A stretch of 64,000 bases of DNA from Glandiceps talaboti (Eukaryota; Hemichordata; Enteropneusta; Spengelidae), in contig NC_135556.1 of assembly GCF_964340395.1 (NCBI RefSeq), positions 9,620,501-9,684,500 on the forward strand. Reading direction: 5' to 3'. The notes under the pieces are model-generated. The model saw only the letters and a list, made by a program, of their open reading frames with translations, ran no database searches and had not been told where the DNA came from. Positions 1 through 12,882 of this stretch are shown here, piece by piece. The stretch's first letter is position 1; every line of letters starts with the position of its first letter. The position numbers were made by a program, and so were the translations under genes.

Positions 1-50
1 GTTGAGGGTAGAAGAAAATCAAGTCGGGTTTTTCGTCTCTACAAGCCTGG
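1..50 (-). repeat. Truncated end of a hammerhead-containing repeat
   Basis: These 50 bases match the outer part of the hammerhead units at 11,806-11,977. On the minus strand they keep the 3' side of stem III, the cleavage-site region (TGTA then GAGACG) and the downstream tail, but the CTGACGA core and stem II are missing. The match stops abruptly after CCTGG on the plus strand. It is therefore a dead fragment of the same family, cut at the window edge or by truncation. Confidence 0.75.
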
Positions 51-1223
51 AGTTAAATTTGGTTCAACTCATGAGCAAAATATTTGTACGTGACTCCGGG
101 CCCCTTTCAGACAATCCGAATTTTCACGCACGTCCCAATTCGTTTTTTTCCCGTGACAACAATTTTTCTCCTGAGCCTCCCCCTACCCTAATCTAGTTCC
201 TGACGACCGTATTCCAATTTTACACTACATCTTTACATATTACGTATAGTCAATGTCATTACTCTCGTTGCCGATGTGTTGGCAATTATATATATATAAT
301 ATCCATAATCACAACATATTTCCTGCTCAAAGAAGAACTGTTTCAGCTTATTCCATTTCGATATAAACAGAGTCCAGGGATAAAATACCCATGTACTACT
401 CCTTATATTACTGGCTAGGTAATGTCAACCGTAAAATAATCCAAGCACCAGCGTCCCTAAAATCCGTGAAACAGTGTCGATATTACAGTATTTTGCTGAC
501 ACTTATTACTTTCTGTAACTGGTCTATATTTGTGATATCATGGTAAATATGCTTGGAATTTATGGCCTAACAAACCAGACATTACGTAGATTTGAATATT
601 GAATCAAGAAAATCAAAAACAAAAACAAGGCCATGGCCATGGCCGGTCAGGTACTGATATTAGTACTTTAGACATCAGTGGGGGTCACACTTGGTCATTG
701 AAACTATATTGACCGACCAAAATTCTAAACATCACGGATAAATAATTTCATATCGAAATGTATGTACGGAGATTCAGGTTTTTAGACCACGTGGCTTTGA
801 CATGACATCATCAGCTAAATTTGCAATACGAAAGTAACGTAAAACATGGATGTATCTAGTAGGGAGCAAAGTCCGCATGTCTGTATAGATGTTTGAAGAT
901 TTACTATCGGTATATGGGAGGCATAGAGGGAAATATTTGAATAGCGTTATTTAACGTTACATAATTCATAATTGACTACTAAACTACCGTCAAGAGGATT
1001 GTTTTTGCTTCCATTTATCTGTATTAATTTTTTTTAAGGCAGTGATGGTGACTGCCAATGCCGATAGTGAAAATATGGCCCGCACATTCTGAAGATTTTT
1101 GTATCATACAAGTTCAATGTTGTAGCTGAGAATGTGATTTATATTTATAACTCAGTAGAATGGGTACCGGTACTGATGCGAGGGATGTGAACCAACCTTT
1201 GTGTTGCGTGCTTTTTAATATCA

Positions 1224-1256
<33 letters not shown>

Positions 1257-4200
1257 GTTTGTTTGTTTGTTTGTTTGTTTGTTTGTTTGTAATGTAGATT
1301 CGTCGTTGATATACTGCTACTAGATCAGACCGTGGGTTATACTTCCATGATCCATTCTCACTAATACATCCATGCATGATCAGAACATGACCAGACACAA
1401 CTCTCCACGGCACCATTTTGGTTTTGCAACTTTGATTACTTTGTTTTGAATAGCTTTTGTCAAGTTCTTGACTTTCCTGATATGACAATAAAGCAAGGGC
1501 GGTGAAATATTATTATAGTAGTCCTTCAAAAAACAAGACAATTTTGAAACTTTTAGTGGAAAATGTTAGTGAAGACACAGTTTACCCGCATAAATTAACT
1601 AACAAAAGACAAAAGAAATGTACACATGGTTCATTTTCTAGGTGTCGACCTCATGAATATGCACCAAGATTTAGAACCGATCGAGTCAGCTTTAAATGCG
1701 TTCACACCTCCAAATCTGGTCTGGACAATATTGTCTGGGCTTAGTCACCCTTTTATGCGGACTACAGAGCGGCCCTGGTGCGGACTATTTCTGCCACCTA
1801 TTAATGCCTGAAAGTCAAGTGGCATATGCTGAGGTTGTGTACAACCAGCAACCCATAACATTTTAGCAATCTACAGTTCTACCTCAGTATGGCTATTAGC
1901 CATGCTAGGTAGTTACTATAATGATTAATATAATGGTTGTCTTGGTAAAAGTTGTCGACCCCCCCCCAAAAAAAAAAAAAGAAAAAAAGAAAAAAAGAAA
2001 AAAAAAGATCAACAAAACATTCTATGATATTGAAAGCGCTCCTGGCATGTAATTCCATAGAACAGTTTCCTGTAGGGAATGGCAGCGATTTCATTCAAAC
2101 TCAAAGACAGAGATGTTGCTAACCAACGTGAACAGCCATAAAAAATTGTATGTGAATGAGTATGACTCTGAGATCCCGCTAACGGTTTCATTGTTGTCGG
2201 TCTAACCAGAGACACTGGAGAACTTCACTGTCTATGATCTAATCGTATTGCTCAGTGTGAAAACCGTGCAAAGCGTTACTATTTTGGCGTTGTATTTTCG
2301 CACATTTTTGGTTCACAAGGGTCCAATAATTTAAGCTTGAGTTAGGAAATAGGCCTGTTAAAAAAATTGTGTTGTTCCGATTAGGCAAAATAAATAAATA
2401 GGTGGGGTAGGTAGATTTATTTTTATTCATGTGCGAGTGTCTAATTCTGGTTTTCCATTTTTTCCAAATGATCTCTGTGTTATTGGCTTCTTTCCATTAG
2501 ATGTACAACCATTACAGATTGGAGGAACAGTTTTATATTGTCTTTTTAAGTTGATGTCAGTTTCTGCATCCACTATGTCTCGTGAGACTTCACAATTGTC
2601 GCGATTTTGTTAGTTTTTCAAGAACACGTAAAAAAAAGTTAAGGGTCGGCAGTGAAAAACTAGGTGGGTCGGGTAACAGAAACCAAACAGTTATTTTTTA
2701 GGCCTAAGGCATAACGTAGCATATAAATCTACCCAACCTGCGCGAGTAAGATCTGCATCGGTCAATGTAATATTTACATGGTCTATTACAATTTGGTAAA
2801 GTGTACCATTGTATATGCTTGTGCGAGACGTAAAAAACATCATGCCGTCTAATTGTATGAAACGATTTAGTCACTATGGTTTTGAAGTCAGTGAGATAAT
2901 GTTTGTGAAGTACCCGGTATCGTGATGTTATCGCTTGTATAGAAAAACCATCACTGAGGCAAAATCTCACTTTTATCATCATTCATTTTTTAAAGTCTTC
3001 AATCATGCCAATTAAAAATATCGATACTGCAGTCATTTATGTGACTTTTTTCCAAAAATGTTTATCGTGCATCTCGATTATATTTTTTTTCGTCTTCGTA
3101 ACATCTTTTTTTTTTAATTGTGCCAAAAGTAGTAGCTACCACATATAGAACAGTGGAAAAATACAGAATGAGACTCAGAAATGTAAAATCATTTACTTCA
3201 ATGTCCAAAATGCGGACATCACAAAATGATGCATGCACGTTGTGATGGACTCGTGATTAGCTCTAGTCCAGATGCCAATTGGTATCTAACTAAACCATAG
3301 ACAATAGAGAGGGTCCTCTCTATTAGTGAGTGGAGGTGTAAATGGTAACGATACTGTTTAGGAACACGGTGATAGGAACTAGACGAGATTAGCACTGACA
3401 ACACACGCTCCGCGAACTCCAGCAAAGAGGCCTGGTGGGGTATATAGAGACTTGTCAGAGTTGTCGGAGCTACTGTTCATGTACATATAAGTTCCACGTA
3501 TTCTCAATTTATTTCGTGCTGGATAGAAAACAGTCAGTATAGTCCTTGTGTATAGCCGATGGATTGGATAGTGAGAGTCATGATATGTGTGATACATTGC
3601 AGTTTATACACCAGAACTGAATTTTAGACTGATCCCGTCGGCATCTTCAGAGAAAGCATCAAGCGGGTACCACAATAAACTGAAAACGTAACGACTATAA
3701 GCATAACTATAAGTTTTAATTTACATGGAACTACGGTCATATTTGATAAGCTTATCCCCCACTTCCACATATGGTCTCACACCCCTTGGTCAGCGAAAAG
3801 CCAATCATGTTCATGTCCGGACATACGAGTTATAAATGGGGCGGTCATATGGGTTAAGTTAGGGTGGAATATAATATATGGAAAAAGTCTGATTGATACT
3901 GGCTGTGATGGGTAGTAGAGCATTTTTTAATTGTCAAAAACAGGGTTGGGGGCCGAATGATATGATTCAAAACGTCATGATTTTCTGGTATATCTTTGTT
4001 GTCATGCTGTGTGTCCAGTTGAGGATGGCTGTCTTTGACTGGCAAGTTAAGCTACAACTGTTACAGTAAGTGACTGACTTTGAAAGCAAAGAAAGTGGAA
4101 GAACATTGGTGTTAGTTAAAAAACTATTGTTATTAAAGATATACAAGTAAACACAGCAAAACAATTGAGAGTCGGTACGGAAAGGAACAGATGACCACAG

Positions 4201-6984
4201 GAAGGTGTTCAGCTGTTCTTCATTGTTCTTTGCAATTTGACGACCGGGCGAGGCCTTGAGTAAGTCCAGAAGTTCGAGCAGTCAGTACGTCGCCATTGAT
4301 AAGGCCGAATGTTTTTGGCAGTATATTAGGTTGTCATTGAGTAGCTAGCTGTTTATCAGTAAGCTTAAGTCTCGACAAACGTTTGTAGTCGTTTAGGTGT
4401 GAGCCATTCACTGGTAATGACTGACATTTTTCCCTACTTGGTCGCAACCTCACCTACAAATTAATTGTATATGGTATTAATTGTATTAACTGTCATACTC
4501 TACTGCTTTTCTACCACTAAGACTGTCCCCTGGCATAAGGACAAGCAATGTGCATTGTCAAAAGTGATTCTCACGTGACCCCTTCGCAGGTGGCAAGAAA
4601 TGAACAGAAATCAATAAACCCATACCTTGATTGACATTACCCACTATACAAAGAATAAGTTGAAATAATTGAACTTGAAATGCCTTTTGCAGGCCGATAA
4701 TGTAGGACAAAGAGGACGTAGTGCTGTTACTTTCTACTACGCAAAAACCACAGACAACTAACACAACAACACTGTAATACTTATGCCGGTAGGATTTAAA
4801 TAGATTGCTGTGTGAAAATTTCAGCTAATGACCAATTTGAACTTCAGTAAAATTGGTATCGCTGAAAGTTAAACGCGATACAAAAAATACAAATAATACC
4901 TCTACCTATTGGTTTTGTTAAAAACAGAATCTTTGCATGGAAGGTGGTATGTCGTCAACTTAAAGCTAAAAAAATGACAAAATAAAACGAAGTGAGGGCA
5001 GTTAACAATCACCACATTGTAAGTGTCAAAGAGATGACACCTTCCTATAACCCCCACCTTGCTTGCTACAAAGTTCACAACCTTGTAGATAATCTTTGAA
5101 GTTTCGCAGTTGTACTTCTAAGAGGGTGAGGGACTGGTATGTGAGTAATGGTCAACAATAGCAACACAGATTCAAAACTGATAACTTTGAATATTCGAGG
5201 TAGCCTACCTCCATTTTTGAACAAACCATGGAGGTAGGAACACGTCTTTTCTACCTCCATGAACAAACCGATGTGTCTTTAATAGGCAACCGTCCTTGAA
5301 TCATCAACTATACACTCACAGTCGCAGTTTTCAAACAGACTTCATTTGATTTTCGGATACCGGCTCAGCCAACAACCCTCGCTGTTTTCTTCGGATATTT
5401 TGTCATGCTCAGGCATTCGTACAAAAGATTCAACACTAATGTTGTGGTATATTGGTTTTGCGAGAACTAATATCGGCGATCACATACTAGTAGTTGTCAG
5501 TGTTTTCGCTAAAGCAAAATACACGGAGATGGTTCAAAATCACTTGACTACCATTTCACTCTTATTTAAATCTACAAATATCTCATTAATATTTTCTCCC
5601 AGCTTACTTCAAACTATATGACATTTTCCATGAAAAAAAGGTGCGTATCTGGAGCAAAGAAGTGTTTCAGATATCAGAGTGTTCACGTTTGCGTGACCAA
5701 GACATAGACTGGCAAGCGACGCCATGAATTGTGATCCAATCCCAGGGTCGGATCGGTAGTAGATCAGTGTTCATGATAATTCATTTGCGTGTTCAATTAC
5801 TAAGTCATCGATGTAGGGTTATAAATTCAGTGACTACACCATCAACAAAGTTACTTCTTACTATAAATCATGTTGAAAAAGACCCTAGGAAAATGTCTAA
5901 GCAACAATGACGGGTGTTACTTTTTTGCAGTGTTTATCCAAATAGTAATCGTCGAATAACGTGACCCTGGCTGAAAACTGCGACAGTGAATGTACCATAA
6001 ATTCCCAAAACAGACTGACCAGAACAGACATATTGACACAAAAAAGTGTGCAAGTTTACATCTTGTGACAGGTTTGGTTGGGGTCACCTCCATCGGCTAA
6101 TGGTCGAAATCGTCATTGTAAAATATTTTTAATTACCCTCAACTACAAATCAGCGTATCGTTGACGATCATTTCAATCGTAAGTGTTTAGAACTGATTCA
6201 GAAGTAAAACGTAGAATTATTAATGACAATGGTATGCAAAGTTTTGTTGTTTAACAATCATCAGCGATTTGGCATGTTTGCACAAACCACAGATACTTGT
6301 TAGTGCATACACTTTTGATACTTCTATTCTATAAGGTAAAGGCTAAATTTAAAAAGACATGATCCCAGTATTAACTTTTTTGTTGCGGCTATATTTCCTA
6401 AGTGAGGTGTGCCAAAGGAAGTTTTCCCATGATACTTTGCGCCAGTGCGACTTTTTGACATTGTACGTTCGATGTTCCCAATGAGTAAATGGAATTTTAT
6501 CGAGAAGTCTATTCATATTTGTTTATGACAGCAAGATATTTTCAATTTTCTGTTTTTGGTCATTTTTGGGGTCAAAAACTGTCATTTGTTTTGTAATTAA
6601 AAGAATTCAAAGTAAAAATGAATGACAGCCGCAAAACTAATCGATTGAATGGGCTGACATTTGGTGTGCAGGTATGTTAGAGTATCTGGATGAAGAATTC
6701 TTCAAGAAAATTTGAAGATGACATTGATATGCAAATACGTCTAAAACGTGCTATGTAGTATCATATTATAGCCATGTTATTTTACAATACTCGTGAGAAA
6801 GTAGAATTTATTGGTGAAGTAAAGTTGCTCATACACCTAAGAAAATTTGACTACACTTGAATACATAATGAGCAAATGAAATGATCACAACAATCACATA
6901 TCTTTGTAATATTATGACTATACAAGATCTAATACAGGGACGAATTGAGCACTTATCAAATAATGCCCTCCGTAACTCAGAAAT
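51..6984. other. Intergenic DNA, no gene recognised
   Basis: I find no exon-like conserved protein on either strand. Content: a (GT)n then (TTTG)n microsatellite at about 1225-1290, a C/A homopolymer stretch at about 1959-2008, AT-rich unique sequence, and a small imperfect inverted repeat at 5190-5275 built around CCTACCTCCAT and its complement. Short open frames here have no recognisable family and no convincing splice context. Confidence 0.55.
1225..1290. repeat. (GT)n-(TTTG)n microsatellite
   Basis: About 15 GT units run directly into about seven TTTG units. Open frames across it are repeat artefacts. Confidence 0.95.
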
Positions 6985-7476
6985 AAATGTAGATGCGCTG
7001 TACCATGCAGTTACGATCAGCGGTTTTGAACTATGGAGGTAGGAAGGAAGGAGGTAGGAAGGATTATAGTCCTACCACCATTTCTGAACAAAATCGTTGT
7101 CCTTGAATTGGAATGGTATGGTTTTAATACAAAAGTTGCACAAACATATGTTCTTGCTTTCAAAAGTTTTAGAATTAACACCATGATTTCACCGTCGCCC
7201 ATACTGAGGTTTTCCTGCATCTATTGCTATAAATGTAGATGCGCTGTACCATGCAGTTACGATCAGCGGTTTTGAACTATGGAGGTAGGAAGGAAGGAGG
7301 TAGGAAGGATTATAGTCCTACCACCATTTCTGAACAAAATCGTTGTCCTTGAATTGGAATGGTATGGTTTTAATACAAAAGTTGCACAAACATATGTTCT
7401 TGCTTTCAAAAGTTTTAGAATTAACACCATGATTTCACCGTCGCCCATACTGAGGTTTTCCTGCATCTATTGCTAT
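6985..7476. repeat. Perfect 246-bp tandem duplication
   Basis: Two head-to-tail copies, 6985-7230 and 7231-7476, each starting AAATGTAGATGCGCTG and ending CTATTGCTAT. By eye they are identical, so the duplication is recent or an assembly artefact. The unit is 246 bp (82 codons), so frames stay open through both copies on both strands, but no known protein is recognised. It includes GGAGGTAGGAAGG motifs related to the inverted repeat at 5190-5275. Confidence 0.93.
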
Positions 7477-9793
7477 GGATTTTGTTGGTGGGACTTTGCT
7501 GTACTGTATGAACACTTGTTCAGACTCAGGCCACTAAAACAGAATTGCAAAAAAAACCCGTAAAGACACGAAGTATCGTTTTGCACAACGTTCGGCTTGA
7601 AGCAGGTTTGAAGGGTAACCATGCACGACAGAGAAGATGGGTTTAGAGCCCCATTCACACCTAAAACAAAAAGCGATTCTAGTCTGTTCCTATTATAGTG
7701 GTCTGAGGTTCAGATCAAAGTGCCGCATTCATCCACAACATAAAAAATCATAGACCCTACACGACTGGCGTTTGTAAAAGTCAGTTTTAAACCATAATTA
7801 CTACACCTCTTTATCTTCTCGGCAAGAACATGCAGTGCTGCAATCCAACGTGAGGACCTCTCACCAACTTTCAGATCACTTCACATTGGGAACGTTGGTG
7901 AGAGTTCTACTAATATAATTCAGACTGAGGCAAAAAATATAGCCTTTCTGAGTTGAAATCCGAGGTTTAAATCCTGATATCTGAAAATTCCCAATCAACC
8001 CAGATTACATTGAATAAAAAATAAGTCTAACAAACAATTTATGATTTTTCAGTCCCGAAACTTGCTATTATCCATACACTGTATACAAAGCTAAATACAC
8101 GGTGATTGGTGTATCGCACTCCTTGACTGAGTGGGTCGGAAAAAAATAGGTAGACTCACTTGTCATAAATCGATTTATAAATCCACAAAGGCACTGTGAC
8201 AACTAAAGCAGTCCCTTTACAGACCATTTTTCATTAGAAATAAATTGTAGGCTAAAACAATACTGAATGACAGGCAGTCCAAGGTATGCAAAACCATAAG
8301 CGAGCGCGTACTCACGATGCTAGATTAACACACTATTTTACCTGCGCATTGAAGACGCACAGTAAAAAGACCAGTTTTCAACATTAATGCAGGAAATACA
8401 AAGCTAACAATTCAAAATTGTATAAAATGTAAGAAAACAAAAAACAGGCGACAGTCAGAGCATGCATGAACTTCGATTTACAATACCATTATTAAGTTCT
8501 TGCATTTTGGGGCTAATGAAGTCATAGCGACTAGAGTGGGCGAGTTTCATCACAGTTAGTATAATCAATGGCACCGTGATAATTCTGACTTTCACTTGAA
8601 ACTGGACCAGAACAGTCTAGGTCGGACGAGTCGTCATCATCATCAATTCAAAGGCGACGTAACCAAATATACACCGTGAATTCATCTTAGATCGCACCGA
8701 GTTGACCAATCATGTCTGTCATTGTTGTCCTCTTTGACTAACATCGAATGTATTTATCATTGTAGAATGTAGACCTTTACGCTGTTTGACCGACTATTGA
8801 AGTATAACCCACATAGGTGATATTTCATTGACCTACATGGAAATGCTTGTAAATACTTTTTGCAAGTAGTAGTAGCTCAGACCACTCTAGTATTTTAGTG
8901 GTCTGAGGTAGTAGTAAGAGTTTTTGCTAACGTTTACATGCTAGCGTAGTTGTACATGTACGTATACATGTCAGTTCGTATGTACATGTACATTAAATGT
9001 AGCTCTCATCATATCATACACTGTACATGTGTGTAACCCTTTTCTTTTGCACCCTCCCCCTCCGCCTTCATGTGGTCAAACACAGACAACTAACTAACTA
9101 AATAGTGTTACTGTTAGTTTTCTGTGGGTCAAACAATTAGTGTACACGCCTTGAATCACATGCAGGCGAGATAGATTTGAATATTCATTTGTTTACTGCC
9201 CGGTTATGGGGGTGAACTCATGAATATATTCTGAACTAAATGCATATGTATTCAAATCACTTCCGACTCGCAATCTGAACTATTTTTCAGATCGAGTATA
9301 ATCCGATTAGACAGGCGCTAATGGGAAAGTACAGAAACGTCCACCTCATCAGCATAAAAGTACAGAATTGAACTCAATCTGAACTATAGTACGGAAAATG
9401 TCGTAAACTGTACTATTTTTTTCTACTAGTGATAAACGATTACACGCTTTGGAAATTCAAACAAACAATGCCAAGTGTGGTATCTGATAACAAGAGGTCG
9501 TAAAAATGCAACGTGCAAAATGTACACCTTCCAGGGAAAAACTTGACAATTGATGGTAGGTTTTATTAAATATAAGTGTGTTGGTTTCTAGAAAGCATGG
9601 TGTTATCATCATTTTTGTTGAATTTAACGGAGAGATGGTTGAAAAAATGGTGCAGACGACGGATGATGTTTTGCCTTTGGGAAACTTACATACCTTCCCT
9701 ATATACCACTAGTATAGTATACATACTCAAGATGTTTGCTCTTCTCTTACATTCAAAGATGGACATTGGCGTAATAGGTGTACAGTATACTAT
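7477..9793. other. Intergenic DNA, no gene recognised
   Basis: AT-rich unique sequence with scattered TACATGTA palindromes near 8.95-9.0 kb. A short hairpin at about 8877-8908 pairs CTCAGACCACT with AGTGGTCTGAG. The same AGTGGTCTGAG string recurs near 7698, and GGTGGTCTGAGG occurs near 56,290, so it may be the end of a dispersed element. Confidence 0.5.
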
Positions 9794-9799
9794 TTTATT
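9794..9799 (-). promoter_or_regulatory. Candidate polyadenylation signal of the Link gene
   Basis: TTTATT on the plus strand is AATAAA on the minus strand, about 390 bases past the Link stop codon. It is the first AATAAA I see downstream. The 3' UTR would then include the (AC)n/(CATA)n microsatellite. Motif only; no transcript evidence. Confidence 0.35.
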
Positions 9800-10017
9800 C
9801 ATATTTCCATAGGTATTGGTTCAAGTGCCTGTGATACCAACAGTCCTGATTTTCGGGCTCTAGTATGTGTTCAGTTTGAACACTTACCAGAACACTTAAT
9901 TGTAACACTTTAGTGAATGCATTGTGTGTTCAGAAAGAAAACTAGAACGCATGTGTTTTGGAAACCAGACCAAAGTGAACACATGCGACGCGTCCCAAGC
10001 GTCAAAATGTTTAGAGC

Positions 10018-10086
10018 GTATGTATGTATGTATGTATGTATGTATGTATGTATGTATGTATGTATGTATGTATGTATGTATGCAGT

Positions 10087-10160
<74 letters not shown>
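10018..10160. repeat. (TATG)n-(GT)n compound microsatellite
   Basis: About 16 TATG/TGTA units are followed by about 38 GT units. It lies just downstream of the Link stop codon, probably inside the 3' UTR of that minus-strand gene. The long Tyr/Met/Cys-Val or Thr-His frames through it are artefacts. Confidence 0.95.
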
Positions 10161-10184
10161 TTCGTATCTCCTCGCCTCCCGTGA

Positions 10185-10483
10185 CTAAGGCCTGCAACAG
10201 TAGACGTCATATCTTCCATACTTAGAGCGGAATCCCCAATTAATGATTCCAATTTGATTATGGCATGAGATATCAACTCTCTGCATTGGGTATCTAACGC
10301 TACCATCAGACAACCAACCAGCTCTGCACATTTCATAGCCATTTTGCCAAGCCTCATACATGTTATAAGGAGTAGCAATTTGGGCACCACGGCTTATGCA
10401 TTTGTTTACTGCCTCATAGAACGTCAGAGTATACCGCCCACCAGGGCCTTCAGCATGAAAGAATCTCACCAGCTCTGTGTAAT
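10185..10483 (-). CDS. Link-module terminal exon of a membrane-anchored protein (exon 4)
   Basis: This exon encodes a complete Link (Xlink, hyaluronan-binding) module and the stop codon, residues 371-469 of the gene model. Seen: GGRYTLTF, then EAVNKC, GAQIATP, the AW..GYEMC.AGWL.DGSVRYP core, then SC, GFR and YDVYC, with the four canonical link cysteines present plus one extra before the end. Link modules of aggrecan, CD44, TSG-6 and stabilin bind hyaluronan; binding here is inferred. The acceptor is a CAG before 10,483 (an alternative CAG lies nine bases further in), and both give phase 1, matching the preceding exon's donor. The protein ends two residues after the final cysteines, so Link is the extreme C-terminus. 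Confidence 0.9.
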
Positions 10484-10540
10484 CTGTGTAATGGGAATCA
10501 AAGAAAAACTAATAATAACTTATTGTTAAATTATTTCCAT

Positions 10541-10542
10541 TC

Positions 10543-10622
<80 letters not shown>

Positions 10623-10635
10623 GGACCGACGGACG

Positions 10636-10705
<70 letters not shown>

Positions 10706-10840
10706 GACGGACGGCAGGACAGGCAGACAGACAGACACAGACAGACGGATGGATGGACGGGCAAACAGACGGTGGGTGGGTGGGTGGCTGAGTGAGTGAG
10801 TGAGTGAGTGAGTGAGTGGATGGATGGATGGATAGGTGAA
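10541..10840. repeat. (CAGA)n compound microsatellite in Link-gene intron 3
   Basis: Long CAGA runs interrupted by CGGA, then GGTG, GAGT and GGAT tetramer runs. It lies just inside the intron upstream of the Link exon. The polar or Cys-Leu-Ser-Val frames across it are repeat translations. Confidence 0.95.
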
Positions 10841-11107
10841 GGAGCGAGAGATCGAGTGTGACAGACAGATATATAGAGGGACGTCAAACGTAACAAATTC
10901 GTACAATTGGCCACTTTAATATGTGTAGCACATAGCAGTTTTGAATACATGATATATATATTTATGAAATACTATTAATATTGTAACACTTGATATTTAC
11001 AACTGAATCTAGCTTCAAGCATGACAATATTGAGTTAACCCCGTTATCATATGTATATGTATTTGTAAATTCATATATATATATATGTATATATATATAT
11101 ATGTTGA

Positions 11108-11153
11108 CATCTCCTGACGAGTGATTTACTCACGAAACAGGCTTGTCGAGACG
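11108..11153 (+). ncRNA. Hammerhead ribozyme motif, type I, copy 1
   Basis: All conserved core positions are present: CTGACGA at 11,114-11,120, stem II GTGA/TCAC closing a TTTAC loop, GAAA, a 3-bp stem III (ACA/TGT with loop GGCT), cleavage site TGTC, then GAGACG pairing with CATCTC as stem I (one internal A-C mismatch). The very short stem III is typical of hammerheads in Penelope-like elements and animal retrozymes, which often act as dimers. This copy has the classic GUC triplet. It is antisense to the Link gene and flanked by (TA)n. Confidence 0.82.
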
Positions 11154-11182
11154 AAAAACCCGACTTGATTTTCTTCTACCCT

Positions 11183-11809
<627 letters not shown>

Positions 11810-11838
11810 AGGGTAGAAGAAAATCAAGTCGGGTTTTT

Positions 11839-11884
11839 CGTCTCTACAAGCCTGTTTCGTGAGTAAATCACTCGTCAGGAGATG
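11839..11884 (-). ncRNA. Hammerhead ribozyme motif in sense of Link-gene intron 3
   Basis: The minus strand reads CATCTC, CTGACGA, GTGA-TTTAC-TCAC, GAAA, 3-bp stem III, TGTA cleavage site, GAGACG. Every required core base is present. The triplet ends GUA, which satisfies the H17 rule. It lies in the transcribed strand sense of the Link gene, so the unspliced RNA would contain it. The downstream antisense partner could instead sequester it in a long hairpin. Confidence 0.82.
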
Positions 11885-11898
11885 GTGATGTACATCAA

Positions 11899-11944
11899 CA
11901 TCTCCTGACGAGTGATTTACTCACGAAACAGGCTTGTAGAGACG
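11899..11944 (+). ncRNA. Hammerhead ribozyme motif, copy 2
   Basis: CTGACGA at 11,905-11,911, stem II GTGA/TCAC, GAAA, stem III ACA/TGT, cleavage after TGTA at 11,938, then GAGACG. It is the inverted partner of the motif at 11,839-11,884 and antisense to the Link gene. Confidence 0.82.
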
Positions 11945-12040
11945 AAAAACCCGACTTGATTTTCTTCTGCCCTCAACATATACTCCGCTCTGCGTGCAGA
12001 CGTATCGAGCACTGTACTACGGACAAATCTTACCACTGAC

Positions 12041-12139
<99 letters not shown>

Positions 12140-12387
12140 AAAGTTAATTATATCATACAAGATTTAAATAATTATATACACGGTCTGTAAAGTTAAAAAC
12201 GATATATCTCCATTTTTCGAATTAAGTCACATTTACACCCATTCGATGGGCAAACATACAGTACCTCTCCCTCGAAAGAACATCACTTTCTATTCCGGTG
12301 GCACGAATCGTCTATGCTATTGATATACACATGTACCATCTACTTGAAGAAGGTGTGGTTGTATCCAATCATAATGTTATCACTTAC

Positions 12388-12882
12388 CATGTGTAGTCAG
12401 TGGACTAGTCATCGTTGTTGTCATGGGCGGGTCAGACGTTATTGCTGTCGTGACCATCTCATCAGATATATGGGTTGATGGTTCCATCTTATATGTAGGA
12501 AAGTTTGTCAACGGATCAGTTATCATAGTACTAGTGGTTAGGTCGATTATTTCACCAACCGTTGTGCTGTTGAGAGTACTAGTGGTTTGTTCGGATGTGG
12601 CTGCGGTAAGCTTGTTCGAAGTAACTGCACTGTCGACGCTCATTTCTTTTGACATCGCTGTTGTTTTACTCGTAGGAGTTTCAGTATTCACCGTTGTCAT
12701 AACAACTTTGTGGTCAGTCACTGCATCAGGTCTTGTCGGATTTCTCAGAATTGGTGACTTTCGGTAAAAGTAGCCAGTATTTACACAACCACTTTGCTTG
12801 TGAGATGCATTGCAATTGTGGCCTACAAAAGGTAGACGATAAAGGATGCACTCTATATAAATTTGCCATGCAGTGTGGTGCG
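12388..12882 (-). CDS. Thr/Ser-rich stalk exon, downstream duplicate (exon 3)
   Basis: A phase 1-1 exon of 495 bases, residues about 206-370 of the model. The donor is GTAAGT just below 12,388. The chosen acceptor is the TTTGAG at the upper end; a TATATAG 36 bases further in is an in-frame alternative. The first part is a cysteine-containing segment (EC, HNC, SGC, with an N-A-S glycosylation sequon and GYFYRKSP). About 110 residues follow that are dominated by Thr, Ser and Met with N-S-T, a mucin-like extracellular stalk. The coding sequence appears identical to the exon at 14,460-14,954. The Cys segment matches no family I can name. Confidence 0.72.

Larger units (their letters stand above)
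11806..11977. repeat. Inverted pair of hammerhead units
   Basis: A near-perfect palindrome with arms of about 80 bp, from GTTGAGGG to CCCTCAAC, centred near TGTACA. One visible arm mismatch is GGTAGA against TCTGCC. It is flanked on the left by (TA)n and on the right by the unit-B-related sequence. Each arm carries one complete hammerhead motif. Confidence 0.9.

Noticed and set aside
3379-3597. Minus-strand frame with a protein-like tail
   Set aside because: Looked coding by composition, but no domain, start or splice partner could be found.
10018-10160. Considered as a CRISPR-like or telomeric array
   Set aside because: Simple tetra- and dinucleotide repeat without spacers; the genome is eukaryotic.
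9896-10390. 164-residue minus-strand open frame overlapping the Link exon
   Set aside because: It reads the Link exon in another frame and then the (AC)n/(CATA)n microsatellite; the Link frame has a clear domain.
10523-10950. Long open frames rich in DRQT or CLSV
   Set aside because: Translations of (CAGA)n and related tetramers.
11979-12043. Unit next to the hammerhead palindrome considered as another ribozyme
   Set aside because: It lacks CTGANGA and GAAA; it is a diverged relative of unit B only.
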